64,000 nt of DNA from positions 2,068,143 to 2,132,142 of the forward strand of contig NC_134974.1 in NCBI RefSeq assembly GCF_965638725.1. Reading direction: 5' to 3'. The DNA comes from Aptenodytes patagonicus. Lineage: Eukaryota; Chordata; Aves; Sphenisciformes; Spheniscidae. Below the pieces are notes generated by a model. The model made no database searches. It was not told the DNA's origin and saw nothing but the letters and a program-made list of their open reading frames with translations. Each line of letters opens with the position of its first letter. Position 1 is the first letter of the stretch. Positions 49,301 to 57,600 of the stretch are shown piece after piece. Position numbers and translations under genes: made by a program.

Positions 49301-49925
49301 TATATAAGAAAGGCTGTTACGTTATATTCGCCTCACACAACGTGCATTTGCCATTGGAAAGAGGAACAGGAGGGTGTTGGGGAGAATTTAAACTAGCTGA
49401 TTTTTTTACTACAGTGAAAATTGCATTTTTGAGCCGTTTATGAACAATTAATCCTAGAGGCGAAATCTATGTATGGGTTTATATTTAAGATTTCTTCATA
49501 GACAGCTATAAGATCTCTGGGCACAGCAGGCACACACATACGGCACAGAGCAGAGAGCGAGCGACAGATAGATGGTGTCTCTGTATTTTATCGTTTCCTT
49601 GTGATCAAAAATGAAAACTGCCTGCCTACATCGCTCCGCACTAAACGGCGAATAGTATCTCCTGGCGAATTCAAGAGGAAGGAGAGGCACTGGGCAGTAG
49701 AGAGAAGGAGAGACGGGTGCTGGGTTTGGTTTTGTTTTGATCTGGTTGGGGTGGGTTTTTTTTTTTGCAAGGCAAGGGCGGGGGGAGCAGAGGCAAAGCG
49801 AACAACTGGAAATCAAGAGACAAGCCCCCCTCCCCAAAACATCCGGGAGCCTCCCCCACCCCACCGTGCCCCAAAGAAGAAGCGATTCGACTCACCCTTT
49901 TTGCAGAATTATTTTTTTTCATCAT
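30574..49925 (-). CDS. PLEKHO1: PLEKHO1 (CKIP-1), spliced coding region, six exons, 429 aa
   Basis: The coding sequence joins 49925-49896, 49047-48901, 35279-35139, 33720-33616, 31972-31871 and 31338-30574 on the minus strand. Every junction is GT-AG and phase 0, and the joined frame is open for 429 residues (human about 409). The order is: short basic N-terminus, PH domain about residues 24-135 with the family's conserved C-terminal Trp (W123), a capping-protein-interaction motif at 150-166, an acidic conserved patch near 182-193, a Thr/Ser run at 352-365, predicted coiled coils about 314-337 and 366-410, and the end SQYRKSMM. Known for the family: a membrane-associated adaptor that binds CK2 alpha through the PH region, binds actin capping protein, and stimulates the ubiquitin ligase Smurf1, so restraining bone formation; a C-terminal caspase fragment represses AP-1. 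The paralogue PLEKHO2 fits much less well in the PH region and C-terminus. Identity is near certain; function is inferred from mammals. Confidence 0.96.
30768..30814 (-). repeat. Coding trinucleotide repeat in PLEKHO1 exon 6
   Basis: On the minus strand ACC repeats are followed by TCT/TCC/TCA codons, giving the Thr/Ser run at residues 352-365. The frame is kept. The corresponding human segment is a short Pro/Ser/Glu-rich linker. Confidence 0.9.
31545..31605 (+). repeat. Ancient MIR-like relic in PLEKHO1 intron 5
   Basis: GTGGACAAGCCGTCTGTGCT, CATGACTGAGTTCCCCAGCT and GTATGGCTATTCT follow the forward MIR tail (tggacaagtcactt, ctgagttccccagctgtaaaatggg). Short and diverged. Confidence 0.4.
31700..31770 (+). 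repeat. Ancient CR1 3' end relic in PLEKHO1 intron 5
   Basis: GGAGGACTAGATCTGATGAC, then CCCTGGGTCTTACAGTTTTC, has the form of an old CR1 3' end (tggattagatgatctcctgaggtcccttccagtcttaaatttctatg). It lies antisense to PLEKHO1. Confidence 0.4.
31871..31972 (-). CDS. PLEKHO1: PLEKHO1 coding exon 5 (residues 142-175), capping-protein-interaction motif
   Basis: The acceptor TAG ends at 31973 and the donor GTACGT begins at 31870. The 102 bases code 34 residues. Residues 150-166 ([17 protein letters not shown]) fit the CPI consensus LxHxTxxR(P)Kx6P known from CARMIL, CD2AP, CIN85 and CKIP-1, with Ala in place of the consensus Pro before Lys. The motif binds actin capping protein CapZ in mammals. 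The whole motif sits in this one symmetric exon. Confidence 0.94.
31973..33615 (-). other. PLEKHO1 intron 4 (1643 bp)
   Basis: GTGAGC to CCCTTTAG on the minus strand. It contains a probable ancient CR1 relic at about 32.69-32.89 kb. Confidence 0.85.
32690..32890 (-). repeat. Ancient CR1 relic in PLEKHO1 intron 4
   Basis: Successive pieces (CCTGACAATTATCTGTTGAA, GATTTCAGTGACAGACTCTC, AGCTTTTCCTATGGTCTGAC, ATCCATGAGAACAAACAGCA) are collinear with the reverse-complemented 3' region of old archosaur CR1, the region that in the younger copy reads 36.5-36.7 kb. Confidence 0.55.
33616..33720 (-). CDS. PLEKHO1: PLEKHO1 coding exon 4 (residues 107-141), end of PH domain
   Basis: The acceptor TAG ends at 33721 and the donor GTGAGC begins at 33615. 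The 105 bases code 35 residues, [10 protein letters not shown] through RAKNRILDE. It contains the PH C-terminal alpha helix, with the near-invariant PH tryptophan in [10 protein letters not shown] (W123). Phase 0 at both ends. Confidence 0.95.
33721..35138 (-). other. PLEKHO1 intron 3 (1418 bp)
   Basis: GTACAC to TTTTGTAG on the minus strand. Nothing else was recognised inside. Confidence 0.85.
35139..35279 (-). CDS. PLEKHO1: PLEKHO1 coding exon 3 (residues 60-106), middle of PH domain
   Basis: The acceptor CAG ends at 35280 and the donor GTACAC begins at 35138. The 141 bases code 47 residues, starting VKDEKNIQE and ending HSRQPGNT. A dense basic stretch (residues 82-95, [14 protein letters not shown]) lies in the PH domain and is the likely lipid or CK2 contact surface by analogy with mammalian CKIP-1. 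The exon is phase 0 at both ends. Confidence 0.95.
36385..36425 (-). repeat. MIR-like SINE, other part flanking the CR1
   Basis: ATAGATAAATATCCCAGAGGCTTAAATT resembles the section of the reverse-complemented MIR just before the GTGACTTGC block. The copy appears to continue on the far side of the CR1 at 37591, and TAAATT occurs at both junctions (36420-36425 and 37591-37596). Confidence 0.4.
36426..37580 (-). mobile_element. CR1 LINE, 5'-truncated, in PLEKHO1 intron 2
   Basis: The 3' end lies at 36426 with three tandem copies of the ATAGAATC-type octamer, the hallmark of avian CR1. The minus strand codes the C-terminal half of ORF2 reverse transcriptase: [38 protein letters not shown] and the catalytic FADD at about 37291-37302. 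The main frame stays open from about 37575 to 36673. Near 36.67-36.71 kb a frameshift moves the rest into another frame, ending in [19 protein letters not shown] with a stop at 36521. Around 37.0 kb a short deletion removes part of the usual connecting sequence. It is truncated at the 5' end near 37580, so it lacks ORF1, the endonuclease and the first half of RT, and cannot move on its own. Confidence 0.95.
36673..37574 (-). pseudogene. CR1 ORF2 reverse transcriptase remnant
   Basis: Partial LINE reverse transcriptase with the RT motifs [13 protein letters not shown] and FADD, followed by the CR1 downstream blocks ([33 protein letters not shown]). Upstream of residue 45 of this frame the reading runs out of the LINE into an older SINE. 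It has an internal deletion and a 3' frameshift, so it is not a host gene. Confidence 0.9.
37591..37700 (-). repeat. MIR-like SINE, part flanking the CR1
   Basis: The plus strand reads GATGTGACTTGCACACGGTC, then a GGCTGTGGCTGAGCTGGG segment. This matches the reverse complement of the MIR core (gtgacttgcccaaggtcac ... gtggcagagctggg) as I remember it. It directly abuts the truncated 5' end of the CR1. Confidence 0.55.
40905..41015 (-). repeat. Ancient MIR/L2-like relic in PLEKHO1 intron 2
   Basis: GGGAAACTGAGGCACAGAGA at 40913-40932 is a near-perfect match to the reverse-complemented MIR/L2 tail. The rest continues through a diverged core to TTAGACCCTGGAGCCATTAG, which corresponds to the segment ending in the tRNA-like head. 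Confidence 0.6.
43322..43347. repeat. CA dinucleotide repeat
   Basis: An uninterrupted CA run with a single CG variant, inside PLEKHO1 intron 2. It is flanked on the low side by about 250 bases of CA-rich degenerate sequence. Confidence 0.85.
44495..44640 (-). repeat. Ancient MIR-like relic in PLEKHO1 intron 2
   Basis: ATGAGTATTATTAGACCTGC, TTTCCAGATGGAGAAATTCA, GTGGCAGAACTGAGGATAGC and CCAGGACTCCTGGTATTTAA occur in the order expected of a reverse-complemented MIR-like SINE, nearly full length. Confidence 0.55.
48901..49047 (-). CDS. PLEKHO1: PLEKHO1 coding exon 2 (residues 11-59), first half of PH domain
   Basis: The acceptor TAG ends at 49048 and the donor GTAGGA begins at 48900. The 147 bases code 49 residues. 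After a Gln-rich linker (GQQDGNQQ) comes the first PH beta-strand region, with [10 protein letters not shown] at 26-35 and the strongly conserved [19 protein letters not shown] at 41-59. These are the diagnostic PLEKHO1 sequences; PLEKHO2 differs at most of these positions. An ATG at 49020 lies inside the exon and is not the start. Confidence 0.95.
49048..49895 (-). other. PLEKHO1 intron 1 (848 bp)
   Basis: Starts GTGAGT and ends GTGTTAG on the minus strand. The acceptor half is rich in purines on the minus strand (pyrimidines on the plus strand, 49.10-49.17 kb). No repeat or extra exon was recognised. Confidence 0.85.
49896..49925 (-). CDS. PLEKHO1: PLEKHO1 coding exon 1 (residues 1-10)
   Basis: Encodes [10 protein letters not shown], the family's conserved N-terminus, and then meets the donor GTGAGT at 49895. 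The start is supported by a purine at -3 and by an in-frame TGA 42 bases upstream (49965-49967), so no longer N-terminus is possible in this exon. A second ATG follows directly. The exon codes only ten residues, so start and PH domain are separated by the 848-base intron 1. Confidence 0.93.
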
Positions 49926-50195
49926 TCCTTGGTGTGCTGCGCTGGAGGGAGATTGGGGGGGGGATCAGAGAGGGGCTGCCGGCGGCCTCCTCTTGGGGAG
50001 AGCGCGGCTGGGAAATACACAGGGTACCTCCTCTTACTCCCTCTCTGTCTTCACCCTTTGTAGATCACAGAAGCTCTCTAGTTACATTAAGACCAGCCCG
50101 CCTCTGTAATACATCCTTAGCCATACAGACACAGCATCCCCCCCCACCAACCGGCACCACCACCACCATCACTGAGCTCTCGTGGGCTTGCACTG
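49926..50195 (-). other. PLEKHO1: PLEKHO1 5' UTR (candidate extent)
   Basis: The interval lies between the start codon and a transcription start inferred about 25-30 bases below the TATA-like element at 50220-50227. It contains an in-frame TGA at 49965-49967 and a C9 run just past it. The 5' boundary is inferred from the promoter motif, not seen. Confidence 0.4.
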
Positions 50196-50250
50196 GGCTG
50201 GCCTGGGCTCCCGAGCTCCATCTATAGCCGTGCGCGTATGACGTCTGGGG
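50196..50250 (-). promoter_or_regulatory. PLEKHO1: PLEKHO1 promoter candidate (TATA-like and CRE-like elements)
   Basis: On the minus strand a CRE-like half-perfect element AGACGTCA (50239-50246) is followed by CTATAGAT (50220-50227), giving the order CRE then TATA at sensible distances from the start codon. No dense CpG island is seen here, although the sequence is GC-rich from about 49.8 to 50.6 kb. Confidence 0.35.
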
Positions 50251-51359
50251 TTCACAATAAAGGGCGAATCGCAGCCCACGAGGGTTTTTCTTCTTTGTTT
50301 CTGACTCACTCGCTGATGTGAGTGTCCGGATGTGTGTGTGGCTGGATGTGAGTGTGTCGAGGCTGGGGTCAGCGGGGGGGCGGACAGGAGCAGACAGCAC
50401 ATTGTCAGATGTCCCCCCCTCCCCGTGTCCGAGCCACATTCCCGGCTGTGTCACAGGTCACTGCAAAACTTCCTGGGAGACAGAAAAGCGGCCAGGTGGC
50501 AGTGGGAGGGTTTTCTGCCAAGAAAGTGGCTGAGTGTTTAGCAAGTATAAACAAAAGCACTCTGCAGAGAGGAGCGAGGAGATTCCCTGGGGAGGGGGCC
50601 AGGGGAGAAGGGATCGCTTCCTAGCGCTGAGGCTCTGGTAGCAGGGACTTACACTGCAAAAAGACAGCGGGATTCAGAGCACAGCTTCCCAAAAGTGAGG
50701 AGATGCTTGGTGTCTTAAAAAATACCCTTTTTGTGCTTATTTGGTCTCCCACCTGTATGTCCTGCAAGGCCAGGACTATCCGAGTGTGGGACTGAGGTCA
50801 CAGGCTGGGTTTGTAGCTTAAAGAGATGTGTAAAAAAGAGATAAAAACAGAGAAAAGAGGAAATAGTTCTGTTCAAAACTAGATAGATAAAGAGAAGGGA
50901 AGAGATTGATCAGTAATTGATCAATTGATCAGTTGTATGCGTTACAGTGAAAACCTTCCATCCGATCCTTAGTCTGGCACACACCCACACTACCCATTGT
51001 AGACTGTATTTTAACCCAAGTACTTTGGAATTAACGCGTCGAGAATACTGATGATGTACTTGTGCTACTAACATCTTTTAAAACATTATATGCTGGAAGC
51101 AGAAGCAGTGGTTGAGCACTTGGATTAGAGAGTATTTTCAGAGTTTTTGTGAGTGGGGGGCTGGCGGGTTTGTATCTTTTCTTTTTCAAGTGCTGGCATT
51201 TCTGTAGTGCTGTCCCGTTTGTGTCGTGAGCTGAATACCTGGGACAGCGTAACAAGCTACTGTCTAAAACAAATCCACCCTCTAAGATGCTCAGAGCAGG
51301 GGTTGCCTTTTCCTTCTGTGCCTGTGCAGCCCTGTACTCCGTGGGGCCCAGAACTGGGA

Positions 51360-51425
51360 ATTGCCATCTCTGTGCCTCAGTTTCCCCTTTTATACCATGA
51401 GGATAATTGTTTTTTGGACAATTAC
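51360..51425 (+). repeat. Ancient MIR/L2-like relic
   Basis: CTCTGTGCCTCAGTTTCCCC followed by TATACCATGAGGATAATTG matches the forward MIR/L2 tail (ctctgtgcctcagtttccccatctgtaaaatggggataat). Confidence 0.55.
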
Positions 51426-53514
51426 AGCGTGGAGTTAAGAAGTGGCTAAATGCTTTAGTATTGCTTCCCTTATTCTCTTCAGTAAACTCAGCGGTGTCAG
51501 GTGCTGGTCTGTTCTGCTTGAGAGGCACTGGCTTAGGTGGGTACGACATAGCTTCTTCCTGTGGAGTGGGGAAGAACCACAGTGATGGCACGTGTCCATA
51601 TAGAGCTGCAGAGGCCCAGCAGCGTCACCTACCCTGGACAGCTGGATTACGGCATGTGGGCGAAGCTGGAGAAGAGGGTGAGGTGTGATGGCAGAGGGAC
51701 GGAGATGAGTCACGCTCACTGTAGCAGAAGTTGACTGTCTAAAGCCCCCGGTGCCGTTTGCAGGGTCTCTTACTGCCCGATGGAGTGTGCCAATTTATTT
51801 AATAACGTTTTGCCTCCCAACTGGACTTGTTATTCTTCACGTCCTGTTTTCAGTGGCCAGGTCCTACAGAGCACCCCAGAGGTGGCTGCAGGCCAATGCC
51901 AGATGGCACGATGCTGGTAGCAGCGGGAGAGCTTTGTCATGCCCTTTGAATCAAGACTCATGCTGGTCAGGGCCCACTCTCTCCCCAAATGGCCTCCTTG
52001 CAGGACTGTCAGGACAGCCCGGCACTCACAGTTACGTGCTGTTTTCACCAGTCTAACTCAGATCTCTGATACTCGGAGCACAGTTTGTCTTGGGATTGTG
52101 TTTGGGGTTTTATCAAGGGATTTACGTGCCAAAAGACTTACTGTTAGGTGCCTCATGGGAATTTTAAAAGTGGATGGAGAAGATGCCTCACGCCCACTGA
52201 AACCCCATTTAAGAGTCTATATCGTACCTTAGCTATACACTTCCCGCAGCCGTATGCCAAGTCACTGGTGTGAGATTCCCCATTGTCACACACGAATATT
52301 TAAACCAATACACAGCATCTGGACGTTTGCCACAGGCAGGATTTCGGCTGTCACTTAAGTTGCCTTTACTAAAGCAGCCTCCTGCCATCGTCACGACACG
52401 GTGTGTACCCACAGTGTGGTCTGATGGCACAAAACTTGTTTTCATCCAGTTGCATGTTGCCAGCGGGGAGCCCTGGGTGGTGGAGCGTGGTCTGGGTGCC
52501 GGCAGCGCGCAGAGGAGACGCCGCCTTCGGAGGAATGGCTGCCTGAGCGGCAGTCGGGCTGATGCCGCCGGCATGCTTTGCGTTATTGTTCTGGCTCTGG
52601 CGTGCCTTCTCCGGGCACATCTTGCAGAGATCAAAGGAAAGGGCAGTGGGTCACTCCTACTGGTTTCTTCTGATCCTAACAAACTCTTGTTCGGTGGTTC
52701 CCAATAAACAGCCCTTCCCACTCCCCCATCAGCAGGTAATCAATTTATCCAGGCAGTGTAAAAGGGGCTTTGAAAAAAATATAAAAAGCATTTGACATCA
52801 TAAATCTCTGTGGCACTTCTAAGTCTGTTCTGGTCCTGGGGGGAGTGTGCAGGGCTCCTTGCTGGAAGGGGCCATCCCTTTCTCACACGAACCACAAAGA
52901 CGAGGAAATGCAATGGCCAAGCAGCCCTGGGGGTGGCCAAGGAGGGTCTTCAGCCACTTGGGAGCCCTCCAGGCGACGGCCTGGATTTCCATGGGCGCTG
53001 ATGGCCCTTTGCACTGCTTACCCAGCAGAGCTGGACTCTCATGCCATGCAAATGAACGTCCCTGGCCATTGTGCCTCGTGCCAGGGAGGTCACCTTGATA
53101 AAGGCGACCAGATAAAGCACCTGCACACATGTCCCAAGGAGGAGGAATTTAGCTCAAGTTGAAACCCTCGGGCTGTTTTGGAAAACACAAGGGGCGTAGC
53201 TGGTTGAACAAGCCTGCAGGCAGTAATACAACAGTGACTCACGTTTGTAAAGGATGTGACCAGTGAATGGTCTGGAAACATCAACAATTTATATGGAAGG
53301 AAGGGAGATAGGAGGGAGTCCAGCTCCAATTTCCGTGCTTGAAACAGGCGGTCACACTCCCAGCGGTGGAACTGACCCCCGGACATTGCTCACACTGGAT
53401 TTACTGGGCTGGGAAAGGTGGCTGGGAGGGATGGAAGTGGTTGTGGCCTCCCTGAGCCACGTTTGCACCGGTGTGGCACGTGAAGTTGTCTGTACGGCTG
53501 TGCAGCTCCCCCAC

Positions 53515-53559
53515 CCTGTCCCCATCCCCATCCCTGTCCCCGTCCCCGTCCCCATCCCA
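53515..53559. repeat. CCCCAT/CCCCGT hexanucleotide repeat
   Basis: Seven near-identical six-base units, pyrimidine-rich on the plus strand. It gives Pro-Val/Pro-Ile runs in one frame and Gly-Met/Gly-Thr runs in the other; neither is a credible protein. Confidence 0.9.
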
Positions 53560-55320
53560 GCTGCGGCGAGCCCCGATTGTCCTGTGATTTGCATTCATGG
53601 TTACCACAGCAAATATGGCCCTGTGCCCACAGACGCAAACGGCCCCAATGAAATCAGTGGATCCCACATACCGGAATAGCTAATGGAAGAATTCAGTCTT
53701 TTATTAGCTGCTAATTAACTCAGTCCATAGTTTAACAACCTTTGTGTAGACTGTATTCTGGGATGATTTGTTTTCCCAGTTTGTATTTTCAGTAGCGATG
53801 TATTTTTTATTGTAGTTGCAGGATATATGAAAAGTACCTAATAAATAACACTGCAGGAAAAAGCAGCTTGTGGCCCAGAGCTGGGAACAACCACCTGGCC
53901 GTGAGCAGGAAAGGTGGAACCAGAAATGTTTAGATTATAATGTTACAAAACTACGGCGATCGCTTCTTTAGTACCTTCTTGCAGTAGCCCTGAAGAGTCC
54001 CTGTCAGGATGTGATTTTCCTGTTGTGAGCGTCGCCAAGCGACTTCGGTCCCGGTGCTCGGTGCTGTACATTTGGAGGTGCAGCACAATATTTCCAACAG
54101 CCCCTGCCGTGCTCCAGGACTCCTCCGTGCTACACAAACTGACCCAAAGTCTCCATCTTTTGCTTTGTAAGGCTGTAGTCTGAAAAACTGGTGCCACAAA
54201 GGCCCTCCGTACTACTCAGCCGGCACAAAGGGCTTTGAATCTGGGCACAAGGAGGCTCTTGCGGCGGCAGGGGAATGCGGGAGGGTCTCCACAGAAGTGT
54301 GGATCGGGGTTGCGGGTGCAGGAACATTCCTCCGTGCACCTGCTGGCATAAAGGACTGTAAGCAGGGGAGGCAGTGGGGAAAGTGGGAGCCCTGGGTTGG
54401 TGCACCATCCTTTGCAGGGGGGATGCGAGCCTGGGGCTGAGTTCCCATGCCACGTTTCACTCGCAGCTATCTTTTCTCTAAGGGAGCAGGGAACAGGGAA
54501 CAATGGACTTGCAGGGAATTGCTAATATCACGGCTTCGAATTTTGTTACATGGAGCACAAAAATATCATTGTTTTTAAAAGAGGGGGGAGGGTGTAAGCG
54601 GGAGGGAAAGGACCTTGAAAATGTGGGCAAAATGAAAAGAGGACCTCTCTCTAAAGTTATGTTTATGTCCTCCTGCTTTCTGTCCTCAAACATCCTATTT
54701 GCTCTGTTCAGCCCAGATGTTGCAGTTTTGCTCCCCTATGATGTGTTGATTCATAATAAACAGTTACCAAAATATCTTCTTGCTGCAAAAGCAGAACAAC
54801 AAACACTCTCAGTTTATTTATGTATTTAACACCCCCCCGCATAATTTTGCCTCTGGATATCAAGTGTGAAACTGCTGCTTAGGAGATGAATTGCGTTTAA
54901 TTAGGACATGTGTTTTTCCTTGTCTCTGAAGATAATTACAGCACTGTTGTCTGGGAGAGGGGTCTGCTTGATGGGAGAATTTACCCCTCTGGAAAAGACC
55001 AGGCCAGGGGACTGCCTAAGTTTCCTTTAAGCGCTGTGACTCAGCTCTCCTCTCTTCTCTACAGGACTCTTTCAGGGTCTGGTGGCTCAAGTTGGCAGCA
55101 AGATCTGAGAGTTGCCTGCTGTAGAGTGACTCACTCAAGGCTCTGCCCCATTCCCAACAACTTAAAATTTACTGTATGGGGCAGGGAGAGGGTGGGAAAG
55201 ACAGGAGAGAGAGAGGCTCCTGTCCAGAGAAGCACTCAACAGGGGTGTAATTCTGAGCAGGTCAGGCTGCGTCCATGTCCTGGTGATACACCTTAAATCC
55301 TACAGGGGCTTCCAGCAGGG

Positions 55321-55370
55321 CAGAACCAGAATCAGAGCCAGAGCTGGAGCTGGAGCCAGAGCTGGAACCT
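55321..55370. repeat. AGCCAG/AGCTGG hexanucleotide repeat
   Basis: Eight six-base units (AACCAG, AATCAG, AGCCAG, AGCTGG twice, AGCCAG, AGCTGG, AACCTG). Confidence 0.85.
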
Positions 55371-57454
55371 GTCTCTGGCCTATGGCCTGCAGGAGGAGAT
55401 CTTAGACCTTCACACAGTTTGAGCCAAGCTCATCTGCAGATCAGGTTGGCTTAGGCTAGACATGAGCTAGGGCGTAGGCAAACAAATTTGGGCCACTGGG
55501 AACTTGGGGTCAAGGGCAAGTTTGAAGTTGAGCTAAGACAACAGTAATAAGACTTAGTGGAAGGGCCAGGAGGAGACTCAAGATCTCCAGAGACGCAGTC
55601 CCGAGCTCTGTCCACTCCTGGCGTATTATTTCCCATGTGAAGGTAAACTCTGCTGAGACGAGACACCTTTATACCAGCCTAACTTCACAGTACATTCAAG
55701 ACTGTCCCAGTATAGGTCTAACCAGTATAAACCTCCTGCTAAACGATTGCGCCTACTGCATTCCTACCTGATGGCCATTCTCTGTGACTCTCCTTTCACT
55801 GGTGCTTTGAAGCAGTTGCAAATTTAGCATCCCCTCTCCCTTGACCCTGCAGCACTGCTGATCTGATGTTAAATAGCCTCCAAGTAACAGAGAAACAGGC
55901 CTTTATTTCCCCTGCAGGTTATATTAGTTATAGACAGGTTTGGAAGTTTGGGTTTGTTTGTTTTTTTTCCTTAAATGAAGTGCCTCGTCTATGTGTTCCT
56001 GCTGCAATGTGTTTTCCCTTTCTGCCTTGACTTTCCTCCCAGAGGTCCAGTTTTATTTAACATCTCTAATTTAATGATGTGGAAGGGGGAGGAAACCAGC
56101 CTGCTAATGAAATTTGCAGAGAGCTAACAAACTGGCCAGCTCTGCAAACATTGCTCAAGACTGAAAAGACAACACAGGAGGGGGAGGTCAGGAACCGGAG
56201 TGGGTATATCCCAGGGTGGGCCTTGGCCTGGGAAATTGCAGGCTAATGATCCCAGGGCAGAAAGGGTCTGTGGGGCGTGGTAAGATGGTAAACATGGTAA
56301 ACTCCAACCTGCTAAGGGTGGAGTTCACCCAGAGCTTCACACCTTGTGCAGGGCTAGCTCTTCCTGCAGTGCGGGGGCCAAAGAGGTAGCAGCATTCACC
56401 GGAGCTAAAACATTAGCAGAGAGGGGAGGAGAGAAACCAACACAACAACATCTGCCTGGCTCTGTCAGCCAGCACACAGCCTGAAAAACGTGCATCTTGA
56501 CAGGGTTTTTATGCCCCGACTTACCCCTCTGGCATTGCTCCAGCAACCCTGCCTCTGTGGAGAGTTTCAGCAGAGTGAAGAAGCTCCTGGGCTACACCGA
56601 TGCTGACTTGGGACGCGAGCCAGGTTCTCTCCTTGGTGCTGTGTCCTCACCCCCACTCCCAGTGGGACACAGGTCCACAGCACGGGGAGCCGCGTCTCTG
56701 CAGATCCTCACCACATCCCTCAGGTACGGCTTGCACGATCTGGCTGGAGGGATCTGCTCCTTGCCCGACGATGGCTGCGTGCTTTTCCAACATGAAGAAG
56801 GGCTGTCAGGACACCTGTGGCAGAGTCCCCGAGGGACACCGCTAGCCAGGCTTGGCTGGCCCCCTCGCCACTACAGGGCTTTGCTCTCTCCCGCTTTGCT
56901 CCACATCAACAGGACTTATTTGTGATGCTAAGATAATTCCCAGGGATTTCGGAGCTTATTTCATTTGATCTGGCTTGTTAATTCCCACGTCAATTGCTGA
57001 TTAAAGGCCACATGTCAGAGATCTGGAAACTCACTTGCGGGTTTCTCAGCGGGACCCTTCGCGTAACCGTGGGGATTGCAGGGTCCCGGCATCTATGGCT
57101 GCCGCCGCTCGACATGGTTATGCCGAGGGTGGCAGGCTGCCATCAGCTGTGTAGGAGAGAGCAGGCGAGGAGGCAAGTAGCAGGGGCAATTGGGGGTCCT
57201 CAGGTCCTGCGGTGCTCACGAGCACTCTGCTGTCCCTCACAAGGCTCCCCCAGGGACAGATTTACTGGGTAGAGCTAAGGGGACTCTCGCTCCTCATTAG
57301 GATCAGTATCACTTGTGATAGCCAGGGCCACTAACCAGCAGAGCCCCACTTTGGTCAGCACATAGCAGATAAAACAAGAACAAAAATCCTTGATTTCTGA
57401 GCTGTCTTAAACTCCTTCAGTTACAAAGAAAGGAAAAGCTGGAAACAAAAAGGA

Positions 57455-57600
57455 TTTTTTATTTCACACCTCTCAAAATGTTTTGATATTTTCTAAATGA
57501 AAAGTTTTTCCGAAGTTTTGATACTGAAAAAACAACCACCACCCTAACAATTCAGCAAAACACGTTTGCAAAGTGTTTCAATGCTACCACACTTGCATTT
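57455..57600. repeat. Unclassified AAAATGTTTT-type dispersed repeat
   Basis: The second AT-rich segment with the same phrases as 27291-27500 (AAAATGTTTTGA, AAATGAAAAGTTTTTCC). The stretch stands out from the GC-richer flank. Confidence 0.35.

Noticed and set aside
49601-50227. 208-codon plus-strand frame antisense to PLEKHO1 exon 1 and 5' UTR
   Set aside because: The composition is Pro/Arg/Trp-rich, as expected from reading a GC-rich promoter. It has homopolymer runs and no family resemblance. The opposite strand is explained by PLEKHO1 exon 1.
52233-52721. 162- and 145-codon frames on opposite strands
   Set aside because: Low-stop GC-rich DNA with Arg/Ala-rich translations and no domain or splice context.
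53263-53679. 138-codon plus-strand frame and several minus-strand frames
   Set aside because: They are driven by the CCCCGT hexanucleotide repeat, which gives Pro-Val and Gly-Met runs.
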